Shown: positions 14,811 to 22,048, counted from the stretch's first letter. The stretch: 27,036 nucleotides of DNA from VRUE01 sp040901495 (GCA_040901495.1 JBBDYO010000042.1:1-27036), one strand, 5' to 3'. The notes: generated by a model from the letters alone, not told the origin. Translations and numbers: made by a program.

Positions 14811-14817
14811 TGCCGGC

Positions 14818-15678
14818 GTGGGGGATAGTTCGCAATCGCGCGTCTTCAGGCCAGACCTGCTCGACGGCCAGGTCTGCCTCGTTTCCGGCGCTGGAAGTGG
14901 TTTGGGGCGGGAGACCGCGCTCGAGTTGGCCCGGCTTGGGGCGGTGGTGATCGGCTGCGGCCGGCGCGCCGAGCCGCTGGAGGAGACGGCAGCCCTGGCC
15001 AAGGGCCTCCCCGGCTCCTTCGAGCACGAGGAGATGGACATCCGCGACGAGGAGGCGGTTGACCGGCTGATGGACGGCGTCCTCGAGCGCCACGAGCGGC
15101 TCGACGTGCTGGTCAACAACGCCGGCGGCCAGTTCCTCAGCCCGGCCGAGGCGATCACCCCAAAAGGCTTTCGCACCGTGATCGAGCTGAACGTGCAGGG
15201 GACGTGGCTGATGACCCACGCCGCGGCGACCAAGGCGATGATCCCCCAGGGGGGCGGCAAGGTGATCAGCGTCACCCTCTCCCCGCACAACGGGATGCCG
15301 GGGATGGTCCACTCGGGCGCCGCCCGTGCCGCGGTAGAGAACATGATGCGGACGCTGGCGACCGAGTGGGCGCGGTTCGGGATCAAGACCTGCGCGCTGG
15401 CAGCGGGTCAGTTCAAAACCGAGACCCTGATGACCAAGTATCCGCAGGTGATTGTCGACAACCTCGAGCGCTCGATCCCGATCGGGCGGGCGGGGCGCTC
15501 CGAGGAGATGGGCTGGCTGGTCGCTTACCTCGCCTCGCCGGCCGGAGACTTCTTCTCGGGCACGACGATCACGATCGACGGCGGCCGCGACAACTGGGCC
15601 GGCCCCTGGCCGCCAGAGGCGATTGTCAATGAGGGCGGCGAGCCGGTCGCCGAGGAGCGCCGCCCCCGGCAATCCTGA
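14818..15678 (+). CDS. Short-chain dehydrogenase, trans-2-enoyl-CoA reductase (PECR)-like
   Basis: A 286-residue SDR with the NAD(P) motif SGAGSGLG (residues 23-30) and NNAGG (100-104). The usual Tyr-x3-Lys catalytic pair is absent: the equivalent segment reads VHSGAAR (164-170), putting Ser at the Tyr position and Arg at the Lys position. The same VHSGAAR sequence occurs in human peroxisomal trans-2-enoyl-CoA reductase as I recall it, and the related 2,4-dienoyl-CoA reductases also depart from the classical motif. I infer an acyl-CoA double-bond reductase rather than an alcohol dehydrogenase. The C-terminus (DGGRDNW, then an acidic and basic tail) fits that branch. The start is GTG 14818, with TAGGCT 7 nt upstream. 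The stop falls at the first arm of a 21-bp inverted repeat. Confidence 0.85.
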   Translation: MGDSSQSRVFRPDLLDGQVCLVSGAGSGLGRETALELARLGAVVIGCGRRAEPLEETAALAKGLPGSFEHEEMDIRDEEAVDRLMDGVLERHERLDVLVNNAGGQFLSPAEAITPKGFRTVIELNVQGTWLMTHAAATKAMIPQGGGKVISVTLSPHNGMPGMVHSGAARAAVENMMRTLATEWARFGIKTCALAAGQFKTETLMTKYPQVIVDNLERSIPIGRAGRSEEMGWLVAYLASPAGDFFSGTTITIDGGRDNWAGPWPPEAIVNEGGEPVAEERRPRQS

Positions 15679-15732
15679 CCGAACTGCATCAACTTCTCTA
15701 TCTGGCAGGCTGAGAAGTTGATGCAGTTCGGT
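15678..15732. terminator. Perfect 21-bp inverted repeat, probable bidirectional terminator
   Basis: Arms 15678-15698 and 15712-15732 are exact reverse complements, with a 13-nt loop (15699-15711). The repeat begins at the last base of the SDR stop codon and ends 14 bp before the nitroreductase-like gene's stop, so it lies between converging genes. On the plus strand it is followed by TGTTTTGT, a modest T-rich tail; the minus-strand exit has none. The stem is only about 48% GC, well below its surroundings, and is unusually long for an intrinsic terminator. Confidence 0.6.
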
Positions 15733-15745
15733 TGTTTTGTGCCTG

Positions 15746-16234
15746 TTAGCGCGGCTCGAGGATGACCAGCGGGATTTCGCGGCCTTTGCTGCGCGCCTGG
15801 TAGTCGGCGTAGCCGCTGTACTTCTTGACGACGACGGGCCAGAGGCGCTCCCGCTCCTCCGCGTTTGCAGTGCGGGCGTGGACCGGCCGGTGCTCGGTGC
15901 CGATCTGGGCCGTTGTGTCGGGATTGGCCATCAGGTTGTGGTACCAGGCCGGGTGTTTGGGGAAGCCGCCTTTGGAGGCGACGATCACGACGTCCTCGCC
16001 GTCACGGAAATAGAGCAGCGGCGAGGTCCGCTTGGTGCCGCTCTTCGCCCCGACGTGGTCGAGCAGGAGCATCTTGCCGCCGACGCCGGGGACCGAGTGG
16101 CCGAGGCGTCCACCCGTCCTCTTGTAGAGGAACGTGTGGACGCCCATCAGGCGGCGCGTGAATGGCCAGACTCGGTCCCCGATGTCGAGGTAGAGGACCT
16201 TCGACCTGCCCTCTGGGGTGCCGGTGTCGCTCAG
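15746..16234 (-). CDS. Nitroreductase family (Ddn-like) deazaflavin/F420-type protein, non-ATG start
   Basis: A split-barrel protein of the family that includes mycobacterial Ddn. Matching features: TGGRLGHSVPGVGGKMLLLDHVGAKSGTKR in the middle (described around positions 16030-16110), then PLLYFRDGEDVVIVASKGG and PAWYHNLMANPDT, the usual conserved block. Many members bind F420, others flavin or heme. The start is a problem: no ATG, GTG or TTG is in frame near the expected N-terminus. CTG at 16234, overlapping the upstream SDR's TGA as CTGA, gives 162 residues and mimics an ATGA coupling. ATG 16147 would give 133 residues and remove part of the N-terminal helix. I favour CTG. It is co-transcribed with the SDR gene at 16231-17061. 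Confidence 0.8.
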   Translation of the reverse strand: MSDTGTPEGRSKVLYLDIGDRVWPFTRRLMGVHTFLYKRTGGRLGHSVPGVGGKMLLLDHVGAKSGTKRTSPLLYFRDGEDVVIVASKGGFPKHPAWYHNLMANPDTTAQIGTEHRPVHARTANAEERERLWPVVVKKYSGYADYQARSKGREIPLVILEPR

Positions 16235-17061
16235 GTGTACATCCCCCCGAACATGCCGCCGGTCACGTTGAGGACCTGCCCGTGCATGTAGTTGGCCAGC
16301 GGCGAGGCGAGGAAGAGCACCGGCCCGGACGCCTCCTCGGGTGAGGCTGGACGGCCAAGCGGGATGATCGCCGAGGCCATCGCCCGCATCTGCTCGGGGA
16401 TGCCAAGCTCGATCTTCTCTCCGGTCGGCGAGGTCATCTCGCCGCCCTCCTCCTTGGCAGCGGTAAGACGCGTGTCGACAAAGCCGAAGGCGACGGCATT
16501 GACGTTGATCTTGAACTGACCCCACTCCTTGGCGAGGGTTTTGGTCAGGCCGACAACGCCCATCTTCGCGGCCGAGTAGTTGACCTGGCCGGCGTTGCCC
16601 ATCGTCCCCGAGGTCGAGGAGACGTTGATCAGCTTGCGGAAGACCTCCTTGTCTTCGCCGCGCTCAGCCTTGGCGGCCTCGCGCCAGTGCGGAGCCATCG
16701 CCCGGGCAACCCGGAAGGGGACGACCGTGTGGATGTCGATCATCGCCTGGAACTGCTCGTCGCTCATCTTGTGAGCGACGCCGTCCCAGGTGTAGCCGGC
16801 GTTGTTGACGACGATGTCGATTGCGCCGAAGGCGTCCACCCCGGCAGCAACGAGCTCGTCGGCGGCACCGGTCTTGGTCAGGTCACCGGCGAAAACCGCG
16901 GTTTCGCCGTCGATCTCGCCGGCTGTCTGCTCAGCAACATCGCCGTCGAGGTCGTTGATCAGTACCTTGGCGCCCTCGCTGACGAACAGCTCTGCGGTGG
17001 CACGGCCGATCCCACGGGCGGACCCGGTGACGATTGCCGCTTTTCCATCGAGAAGTCCCAT
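16231..17061 (-). CDS. Short-chain dehydrogenase/reductase (3-oxoacyl or 3-hydroxyacyl-CoA type)
   Basis: A 276-residue classical SDR: TGSARGIG (12-19) for the cofactor, NNAG (86-89), catalytic Ser148/149, Tyr162 and Lys166 in NYSAAK. An Asp at the end of the second strand (INDLDG) suggests NAD preference. An insertion around 128-142 (REAAKAERGEDKEV) resembles the 3-hydroxyacyl-CoA dehydrogenase branch of HSD17B4-like proteins rather than plain FabG. ATG 17061 has AAGGAGA at 17072-17078 as ribosome-binding site. It is the first gene of a two-gene unit with the nitroreductase-like gene, and a TetR-like palindrome lies about 70 bp upstream. Confidence 0.9.
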   Translation of the reverse strand: MGLLDGKAAIVTGSARGIGRATAELFVSEGAKVLINDLDGDVAEQTAGEIDGETAVFAGDLTKTGAADELVAAGVDAFGAIDIVVNNAGYTWDGVAHKMSDEQFQAMIDIHTVVPFRVARAMAPHWREAAKAERGEDKEVFRKLINVSSTSGTMGNAGQVNYSAAKMGVVGLTKTLAKEWGQFKINVNAVAFGFVDTRLTAAKEEGGEMTSPTGEKIELGIPEQMRAMASAIIPLGRPASPEEASGPVLFLASPLANYMHGQVLNVTGGMFGGMYT

Positions 17062-17129
17062 CGATCTGCGTTCTCCTTAGTTCGTCGGAAGTCGGCCCGG
17101 GAGGCTACAAGGAATGGCGTAATCCTGGT

Positions 17130-17143
17130 TGACCGGCCAGTCA
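17130..17143. promoter_or_regulatory. TetR-like operator palindrome
   Basis: TGACCGGCCAGTCA is symmetrical except at one base pair and sits in the 136-bp region upstream of the SDR at 17061. Size and form suit a TetR-family dimer, the usual regulators of acyl-CoA genes in actinobacteria. No TetR gene is in the window. Confidence 0.35.
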
Positions 17144-17197
17144 GCCCTCGGAGTGACATTAGCCGCCCTGCAGAGCTTGCTGGACCACCGAGATCGC

Positions 17198-17977
17198 TCA
17201 GGGCGGCGGCGACATCAACAGCCGGTACTCGAAGATGGTCTCGTAGCCCATCGCGGAGTAGATCGGCTTTCCCATTGGCGATGCCTGCAGCGAGGCGAGC
17301 TCCGCGCCGAGGTCAAACCCGGCATTAGTGGCTGCTGCGGTTATCGCCCTCCCCAGGCCTTCGCCCCGCGCTTGCTCGAGGCTGCCGACCCAATAGATGC
17401 CAGCGACGCTGTGGCTGACGATCGTCATCGCGATGCTGACCGGCTCGTTGTCGAGATAGGCGATGAAGGCAACGACGTTGTCCGCCGTGAGGCCGTCGGC
17501 GCCCTCGTAGAAGCCGAAGACCTCCGGCGGCCAGCCGATGTCGACGTAAGAGGCGGCTGCGATTCGCCAGTAGTCCTCGGCCTCCTCGTCGGAGGTAAGG
17601 CGTCGTATCTCAGCCCCGTCGGGCAGGGGCCGAGCCTCTGCCCGACTATTCAGAACCATCTCCGGCATCGCGTAGACCTGGCTCAGGCCAGCTGAGGTGG
17701 CCGCGGCGTCTAAGTCCCGGTCCTCGGGCTCCTCGCCGCGTACCCAGACGGTGAACCCACGACCTCTCTCGCCGAAGAAGCTCTTGGCCCGCGCGATGAA
17801 TTCCCCAGCATCCACGCTGTCGTCGGTCCGGAACGCGGCATTGGAGATGACCGGGTGCTCGGGACTACCCGCACCGAACAGCCAACCGGGCCCGGCCTCG
17901 ACGGTCGCGCCAGGGTCGAGCTCGAACAGCTGCCGGGAGCTGTCGACCAGGTTGAGGTGAGCGCGCCGGTGAGGCAA
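17198..17977 (-). CDS. GNAT-family N-acetyltransferase
   Basis: A 259-residue protein whose C-terminal half (~115-250) is a GNAT fold. The acetyl-CoA pyrophosphate loop is QARGEGLGRAI (about residues 208-218), followed by ASLQASPMGKPIYSAMGYETI, the usual strand and helix with the Tyr near the end. The N-terminal half (1-110) is poorly conserved and may be a degenerate second GNAT domain. The start appears to be TTG 17977, one base after the upstream VOC gene's TGA; no ATG or GTG is in frame near there. Substrate is unknown. It is co-transcribed with the VOC gene. Confidence 0.82.
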   Translation of the reverse strand: MPHRRAHLNLVDSSRQLFELDPGATVEAGPGWLFGAGSPEHPVISNAAFRTDDSVDAGEFIARAKSFFGERGRGFTVWVRGEEPEDRDLDAAATSAGLSQVYAMPEMVLNSRAEARPLPDGAEIRRLTSDEEAEDYWRIAAASYVDIGWPPEVFGFYEGADGLTADNVVAFIAYLDNEPVSIAMTIVSHSVAGIYWVGSLEQARGEGLGRAITAAATNAGFDLGAELASLQASPMGKPIYSAMGYETIFEYRLLMSPPP

Positions 17978-17978
17978 G

Positions 17979-18398
17979 TCAGCTCAGCCTCACGCCGCCG
18001 CCGTCGGTGATCGTCCAGTGCGGATTGTGGGCGATCTCCCAGGGATGGCCGTCAGGGTCGAGGAACACCGCGCTGTACCCACCCCAAAACGTCTCCGCGG
18101 GCTCACGGCCGATCTTCGCACCGGCGGCACGGGCCTCCTCGATTACCGCGTCGACCTCCTCGGTCGAGCCGAAATTGAGCGCCAGCGTCATCCCGCCCCA
18201 GCCGCCGCTGTCCTCGACGCAGCTGTCCTCGGCCAGCCGGGCACGATCCCAGAGAGCCAGCACCATGTCACCGGCTTGGAAGAAGACAACGTCAGCGTCC
18301 GGCTCGGCGCCCGTCTCCCAGCCGAGGGCTTCGTAGAACCGGCGCGCCACGCCGAGGTCGGCGACGCCCAGGGTGATCAGGCTGACCCGCTGCTTCAC
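17979..18398 (-). CDS. VOC (glyoxalase/bleomycin-resistance fold) protein
   Basis: A 139-residue vicinal-oxygen-chelate protein with two beta-alpha-beta3 repeats: SLITLGVADLGVARRFYEALGW (~6-27) and the second half with ETFWGGYSAVFLDPDGHPWEIAHNP (~103-127). The Glu of WEIAHNP is the usual metal-ligand position. Such proteins range from lactoylglutathione lyase to dioxygenases, drug-binding proteins and epimerases; the sequence does not decide. Start GTG 18398; no clear ribosome-binding site. It is followed after 1 nt by the GNAT gene. Confidence 0.87.
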   Translation of the reverse strand: MKQRVSLITLGVADLGVARRFYEALGWETGAEPDADVVFFQAGDMVLALWDRARLAEDSCVEDSGGWGGMTLALNFGSTEEVDAVIEEARAAGAKIGREPAETFWGGYSAVFLDPDGHPWEIAHNPHWTITDGGGVRLS

Positions 18399-18434
18399 CC
18401 GCCTAGTCTGGCACTGGGTTGGTGACGCGCGCCG

Positions 18435-18737
18435 CTACCCCATCTCGCGCTCTTCGACCACCTCAAAGATGCCGTCGGCGCCGACCGATTCGACGAGCTC
18501 GTCGACCGTGGCCCGCCGCTGGTCGTATTCGCCGTCCTGCTGGCCTTCGCGCAGCTGCTCGAGCGTGCCGTCGAAGAGGCCGAAGGTGATCACCTCGTTC
18601 TCGTCGTTGACGTTCTGGAGGGCGTAGAACTTCTTCCAGCCGGCCGGGACGTTTGATGTGTCATCGGGAATGAAGGCGCGTTTGAAGTCCTCCATCGACC
18701 CGGGCTTCAGCTTGCGGACCGTGAGTGCACAGAGCAT
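18435..18737 (-). CDS. Small ABM-like (dimeric alpha-beta barrel) protein, unknown function
   Basis: A 100-residue protein. The N-terminus MLCALTVRKLKPGSMEDFKRAF and the middle FYALQNVNDENEVITFGLFDG resemble ferredoxin-like dimeric barrels such as antibiotic-biosynthesis monooxygenase-type or EthD-like proteins, but I see no decisive motif. A strong ribosome-binding site (AGGAG, complement of 18743-18747, 5 nt spacer) supports the start ATG 18737. It stands between the FAH-family and VOC genes on the same strand, with its own 72-bp upstream gap containing a TACGAT sequence (complement of 18774-18779) that may be a -10 box. Confidence 0.75.
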   Translation of the reverse strand: MLCALTVRKLKPGSMEDFKRAFIPDDTSNVPAGWKKFYALQNVNDENEVITFGLFDGTLEQLREGQQDGEYDQRRATVDELVESVGADGIFEVVEEREMG

Positions 18738-18809
18738 TTGCTCTCCTCTTTTTGTGTCGCCTGCCTCGCGCCGATCGTACGCCTCTGGGGCGGGGCCGTC
18801 CGGCTGGTC

Positions 18810-19700
18810 TCAGAGAGGTTGGTCCGCTTGGACCATGAAGCCGTCCGGCTCGGCGACGACCTCGTTGCGCAGCTCGCCGATGCCGTCGATTTCGATTCGC
18901 ACGACGTCGCCGACTTTCAGCAGCCCCTCGGGGAAGGGCTGGATCGTGGCGCCGATGCCGGCCGGGGTCCCGGTCCCGATCACGTCGCCCGGCTCGAGTG
19001 TGAAGGCTTCGGAGAGGTGGGAGACCTGCTGGAAGCAGTCGAAGACCATGTCGCGGGTGTTGCCGTCCTGGCGCTGCTCGTCGTTGACGAAGGTGCGGAT
19101 GCCGAGCTGCTGGGGGTCGCCGAGCTCATCGCCGGTGACGAGCCAGGGGCCGAGCGGGCCGTGGGTGTCGAAGGACTTCCCGATCGTCATCGTCATCGCG
19201 CGCATCTGCCAGTCGCGAACCGAGACGTCGTTGGCGATCGTGTAGCCGGCGATCACCTCGGTGGCGCAATCGACCGGAACGTGCCGGCAGCGCTTGCCGA
19301 TCACAATCGCCAGCTCCCCCTCGTAGTCGAGGCGGTCGGAGACCTTCGGTTTGTGGATCGGCGCGTCGGGGCCGATCACACAGGTCACCTGCTTGGTGAA
19401 GAAGGTCGGCACCTCGGGCGCCTGCATGCCGGTCTCGGCGATGTGGTCGGCGTAGTTGAGCGCGATCGCCAGGTACTTGCGCGGCTGCGCCGGGCTGAGC
19501 AACTGCACCTCCTCCAGCGGGTGTCCCTCGCCGGCACTTGCCTTTAGTCCGGCCAGGCCCTCGACACCGCCGCCCGCCTCGAGCGCGGCCGCCGGCTCGG
19601 CAGGCAGCTCGGGGGCCACCCCTGAGAGGTCGACCACGCGGCCATCCTCGACCACGCCAAGCCTCACGTCTGCGCCTTCCAGGAACCGGCAGAGCTTCAT
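18810..19700 (-). CDS. Fumarylacetoacetate hydrolase (FAH) family protein
   Basis: A 296-residue metal-dependent C-C bond hydrolase, decarboxylase or isomerase of the FAH superfamily. The small N-terminal domain (~1-70) is followed by the catalytic fold: KYLAIALNYADHIAET (~75-90), the metal ligands Glu127 and Glu129 in DYEGELAIVIG, Asp158 in IANDVSVRDWQ and the loop SFDTHGPLGPWLVTG (~176-190). The C-terminal part has GDVIGTGTPAGIG. Relatives act on acylpyruvates, oxaloacetate or ring-cleavage products. ATG 19700 overlaps the upstream NTF2-like gene's stop as ATGA, so the two are translationally coupled and likely work in one pathway. Confidence 0.9.
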   Translation of the reverse strand: MKLCRFLEGADVRLGVVEDGRVVDLSGVAPELPAEPAAALEAGGGVEGLAGLKASAGEGHPLEEVQLLSPAQPRKYLAIALNYADHIAETGMQAPEVPTFFTKQVTCVIGPDAPIHKPKVSDRLDYEGELAIVIGKRCRHVPVDCATEVIAGYTIANDVSVRDWQMRAMTMTIGKSFDTHGPLGPWLVTGDELGDPQQLGIRTFVNDEQRQDGNTRDMVFDCFQQVSHLSEAFTLEPGDVIGTGTPAGIGATIQPFPEGLLKVGDVVRIEIDGIGELRNEVVAEPDGFMVQADQPL

Positions 19701-20122
19701 CAGAGCATCCCGGTCGACGCCAGGTACTCGTCGAGCGCTTTGCTTTTCTGCGTGTCCTCGTAGACCTCGTACTCGCGCAGGAGCCCCCAGGAGATGCGTC
19801 CCCAGATCACGTAGCGGTTCTCGTAGACCCGCTCGCCGTCGGGGGTGTCGAGGTAATCGGTGCCGCGGATGCAGATCGTCTGCTTCCAGGGGAAGCCCTG
19901 GAGCACGACCTCGTCGGGATAGATCTGGATCCCGATATCCGCGAAGCGGCGCAGCCACGGCTCCAGCTGCTCCTTGCCTTCCAGCTCCGTTGCCCAGGAG
20001 CTGTCACCGGGGAATTTGAACCTGACGTCCTCGGCGTCCATTTTCAGGGTCGGCTCAATGTCGCCTTCCCGTGCCTTCGCCATGTTGCGGGCGATCATTC
20101 GCTTCGCAAGCCAAGACAGCAT
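19700..20122 (-). CDS. NTF2-like/SnoaL-like protein
   Basis: A 140-residue protein with the look of an NTF2 cone fold: an N-terminal helix, then DAEDVRFKFPGDSSWATELEGKEQLEPWLRRF (positions ~20026-19931), then paired strands including RVYENRYVIWGRISWG. Members include ketosteroid isomerase, limonene-epoxide hydrolase and many uncharacterised accessory proteins; the catalytic residues cannot be assigned here. A strong ribosome-binding site (AAGGAGG, 6 nt from ATG 20122) supports the start. It is coupled to the FAH-family gene by ATGA. Confidence 0.75.
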   Translation of the reverse strand: MLSWLAKRMIARNMAKAREGDIEPTLKMDAEDVRFKFPGDSSWATELEGKEQLEPWLRRFADIGIQIYPDEVVLQGFPWKQTICIRGTDYLDTPDGERVYENRYVIWGRISWGLLREYEVYEDTQKSKALDEYLASTGML

Positions 20123-20186
20123 TCGAGCCTCCTTGCCTAGAACGACAGCGCCTACATAGCCGGAGCGATCTCGCCCCAGAAGCTTT

Positions 20187-22019
20187 CTATCGTTTCCCTT
20201 TGCCTTTTGCTTTGGGCTTGACGGTCAGCTTGACCTTGGTGGTCTGGCTGTTGGGTTTGCCGCCGGTCGGGGTGAAGGTGACTTTCACTTTCACCGTCAG
20301 CTTGCCCTTCTGTTTGAGGGCTTTCTTGCCGGCGGCTGAGGGCTTGATTGTCAAAGTCACCGGCCCGGCTTTTTTGGCGACGACTTTCGCGGGCTTGATC
20401 AGCGCCGGCTTTTTGCCTTTTCCTTTTCCTTTGCCTTTGCTGGCCGAGGCGGTTGCTTTTTTGGCCGTTGTCGCGTCCTCGGCGGTGAGCACACCGGGGC
20501 CCGGAACGGTCACGGTCAGTTTCGCGCTGCCGTCTTTGCCCGTTTTGACTTTGCCGACTTTGAATGAGTTGTCCGGCAGAGGTGGGGGAGGGGGCGGGGT
20601 GGGATTGGTGCCGGGCAGGCTGAGGTCGAGCGCCCACAGCTCCCTCCCTTTCTCGGCTGTTTCGGCGGAGAAGAACAGTGTTGAGGCGGACTCGATCATC
20701 CCGCTGGGTTCCGAGGAGGCGGCGCCGGGAGCGATGTCAAAGGCAAAGGTCCCCGCTTCGGTCCCGTCGCTGCGCCACAGCTCGAGGCCAGTTTTTTCGT
20801 CGTCGGCGTTGAAGTAGAGGTTGCCTCCGGCCTCAACCAGGCTGACGATAAAGGGGAGCCCGTCTTCGGGGCCGGGCACGAGTGCCTTGACCATGTGGGT
20901 CCCCGCTTCGGTGCCGTCGCTTACCCACAGCTCCTCGCCCTCGGCGGCGGTCTCGCCCTTGAAGAACAGCCTGCCTCCCGCGACTACCGGCCCATCCACC
21001 ATGCCCGAGTTGACACCGCCCGGGTAGATGTCTTTGACGATCGCCGTGCCACCTTCGGTCCCGTCGCTGCGCCACAGCTCGCGGTCGTTCACGCCGGTGC
21101 TGCCTTCGAAGTAGAGCGCGTTATTGAAGAGGGTGAGGTCGCTGACCGCTCCCAAGGCTTTCACTTTCACGGTGCCGCCTTCGGACCCATCGGTTTTCCA
21201 CAGCGAAATTCCGGAGCCGTCGTTGGCGCTGAAGAAGAGCTCGTTGCCTAGCTTGATCATCGGAGCGTTGCCGAAGCCGAACCCATCCGCGCCCACGCCT
21301 TCGTTGATGTTTTTCACCATCGTCGTGTTGCCTTCGGTGCCGTCGGTCCGCCACAGCTCGTCCCCGTTGGTGCCGTCCTCGGCGACGAAATAGACGAAGC
21401 CGCCGAGCGCCGTGAAAGCCCTCGGTTCGGAATTGCCGGCGAGGGGGTTGATGTCTTTGACGATTTCGGTCCCCCCGGGCGTGCCGTTGGTTTTCCAGAG
21501 CTCGACGCCTTTGACGCCGTTATTGGCTTTGAACAGTGCGTAGTTGCCGGCGTCGAAGCTGACGCCGATGCTCGCCGAAGCGTTGTTCGGGTTGATTTTT
21601 TTCAGCAGGGTGGTGCCGGCTTCGGAGCCGTCGGTTATCCAGAGCTCGCGCTGGATTTCTCCGCCTTTGACGCTGTCGGCGGCGAACAGGTTGAACGAGC
21701 CGAAGGGCGAGATCACGTGGGGTCGTCCGCTTTCGGCGCCGGGGGCGATGTTCTTCACCAGTTTCGTTCCCGCTTCGGTGCCGTCGCTGCGCCAGAGCTC
21801 CTTGCCCAGCGTCGGCGTAAAGGGCGAGAAGTAGATGCCGAACGGGGCGATCGCGATGGCGTCGGGAACGCTCGATTCCGGTCCGGCGACGATGTCTTTG
21901 ACCAGCCGCGGCGACCCTTCGGCGGCAAGGACGCCCGGTGCCAGGACGGCCATGTGCGCGCCGAGCACGGCTGTGGCCAGGATCACGGCAAGCCGTGCGC
22001 GTGTGCCAACCCGGAGCAC
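20187..22019 (-). CDS. Secreted ELWxxDGT-repeat (beta-propeller-like) protein with Lys-rich C-terminal domain
   Basis: A 610-residue exported protein. A signal peptide (basic RVGTRAR, hydrophobic core, cut near residue 34) is followed by eight units of ELWxSDGTxxGT type, spaced about 43-51 residues, plus half-units at each end. This suggests a seven- or eight-bladed propeller. A poly-Pro linker (~474-483) leads to a 127-residue C-terminal region with KGKGKGKGKK low complexity and a beta domain of the type VTLTIKPSAAGKKAL, ending in KPKAKGKGKR. The strong positive charge suggests attachment to anionic cell-wall polymers or nucleic acid. GTG 22019 was chosen for the signal peptide and the TACCAT box 6 nt upstream. 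No enzymatic motif is seen. It follows the acyl-CoA dehydrogenase gene by 29 nt but seems to have its own promoter. Confidence 0.82.
   Translation of the reverse strand: MLRVGTRARLAVILATAVLGAHMAVLAPGVLAAEGSPRLVKDIVAGPESSVPDAIAIAPFGIYFSPFTPTLGKELWRSDGTEAGTKLVKNIAPGAESGRPHVISPFGSFNLFAADSVKGGEIQRELWITDGSEAGTTLLKKINPNNASASIGVSFDAGNYALFKANNGVKGVELWKTNGTPGGTEIVKDINPLAGNSEPRAFTALGGFVYFVAEDGTNGDELWRTDGTEGNTTMVKNINEGVGADGFGFGNAPMIKLGNELFFSANDGSGISLWKTDGSEGGTVKVKALGAVSDLTLFNNALYFEGSTGVNDRELWRSDGTEGGTAIVKDIYPGGVNSGMVDGPVVAGGRLFFKGETAAEGEELWVSDGTEAGTHMVKALVPGPEDGLPFIVSLVEAGGNLYFNADDEKTGLELWRSDGTEAGTFAFDIAPGAASSEPSGMIESASTLFFSAETAEKGRELWALDLSLPGTNPTPPPPPPLPDNSFKVGKVKTGKDGSAKLTVTVPGPGVLTAEDATTAKKATASASKGKGKGKGKKPALIKPAKVVAKKAGPVTLTIKPSAAGKKALKQKGKLTVKVKVTFTPTGGKPNSQTTKVKLTVKPKAKGKGKR
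20765..21800 (-). repeat. Eight coding repeats (ELWxxDGT units)
   Basis: DNA encoding the ELWxxDGT core recurs near 20775, 20924, 21062, 21190, 21341, 21485, 21630 and 21782, spaced 128-152 bp. Units are similar but not identical. They are part of the protein and are not a CRISPR or satellite array. Confidence 0.85.
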
Positions 22020-22025
22020 ACCTCG

Positions 22026-22031
22026 ATGGTA
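22026..22031 (-). promoter_or_regulatory. Putative -10 box of the ELWxxDGT gene, leaderless
   Basis: TACCAT on the minus strand ends 6 nt before GTG 22019. It lies in the 29-bp gap after the acyl-CoA dehydrogenase stop. Confidence 0.4.
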
Positions 22032-22048
22032 TCCCGGCTGTTCGACCC

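Noticed and set aside
14773..15672. N-terminal extension of the lactonase-like protein by about 300 residues
   Set aside because: It is antisense to the SDR gene, has no recognisable domain, and the MBL fold starts after ATG 14772, which has its own -10 box.
20150..20180. GC-rich dyad GGGGCGA/TCGCTCC (minus strand) as a terminator of the ELWxxDGT gene
   Set aside because: The loop would be only two bases and no T-tract follows.
20765..21800. Regular direct repeats as a possible CRISPR array
   Set aside because: Repeats are about 145 bp apart, imperfect and in one reading frame, encoding ELWxxDGT units.
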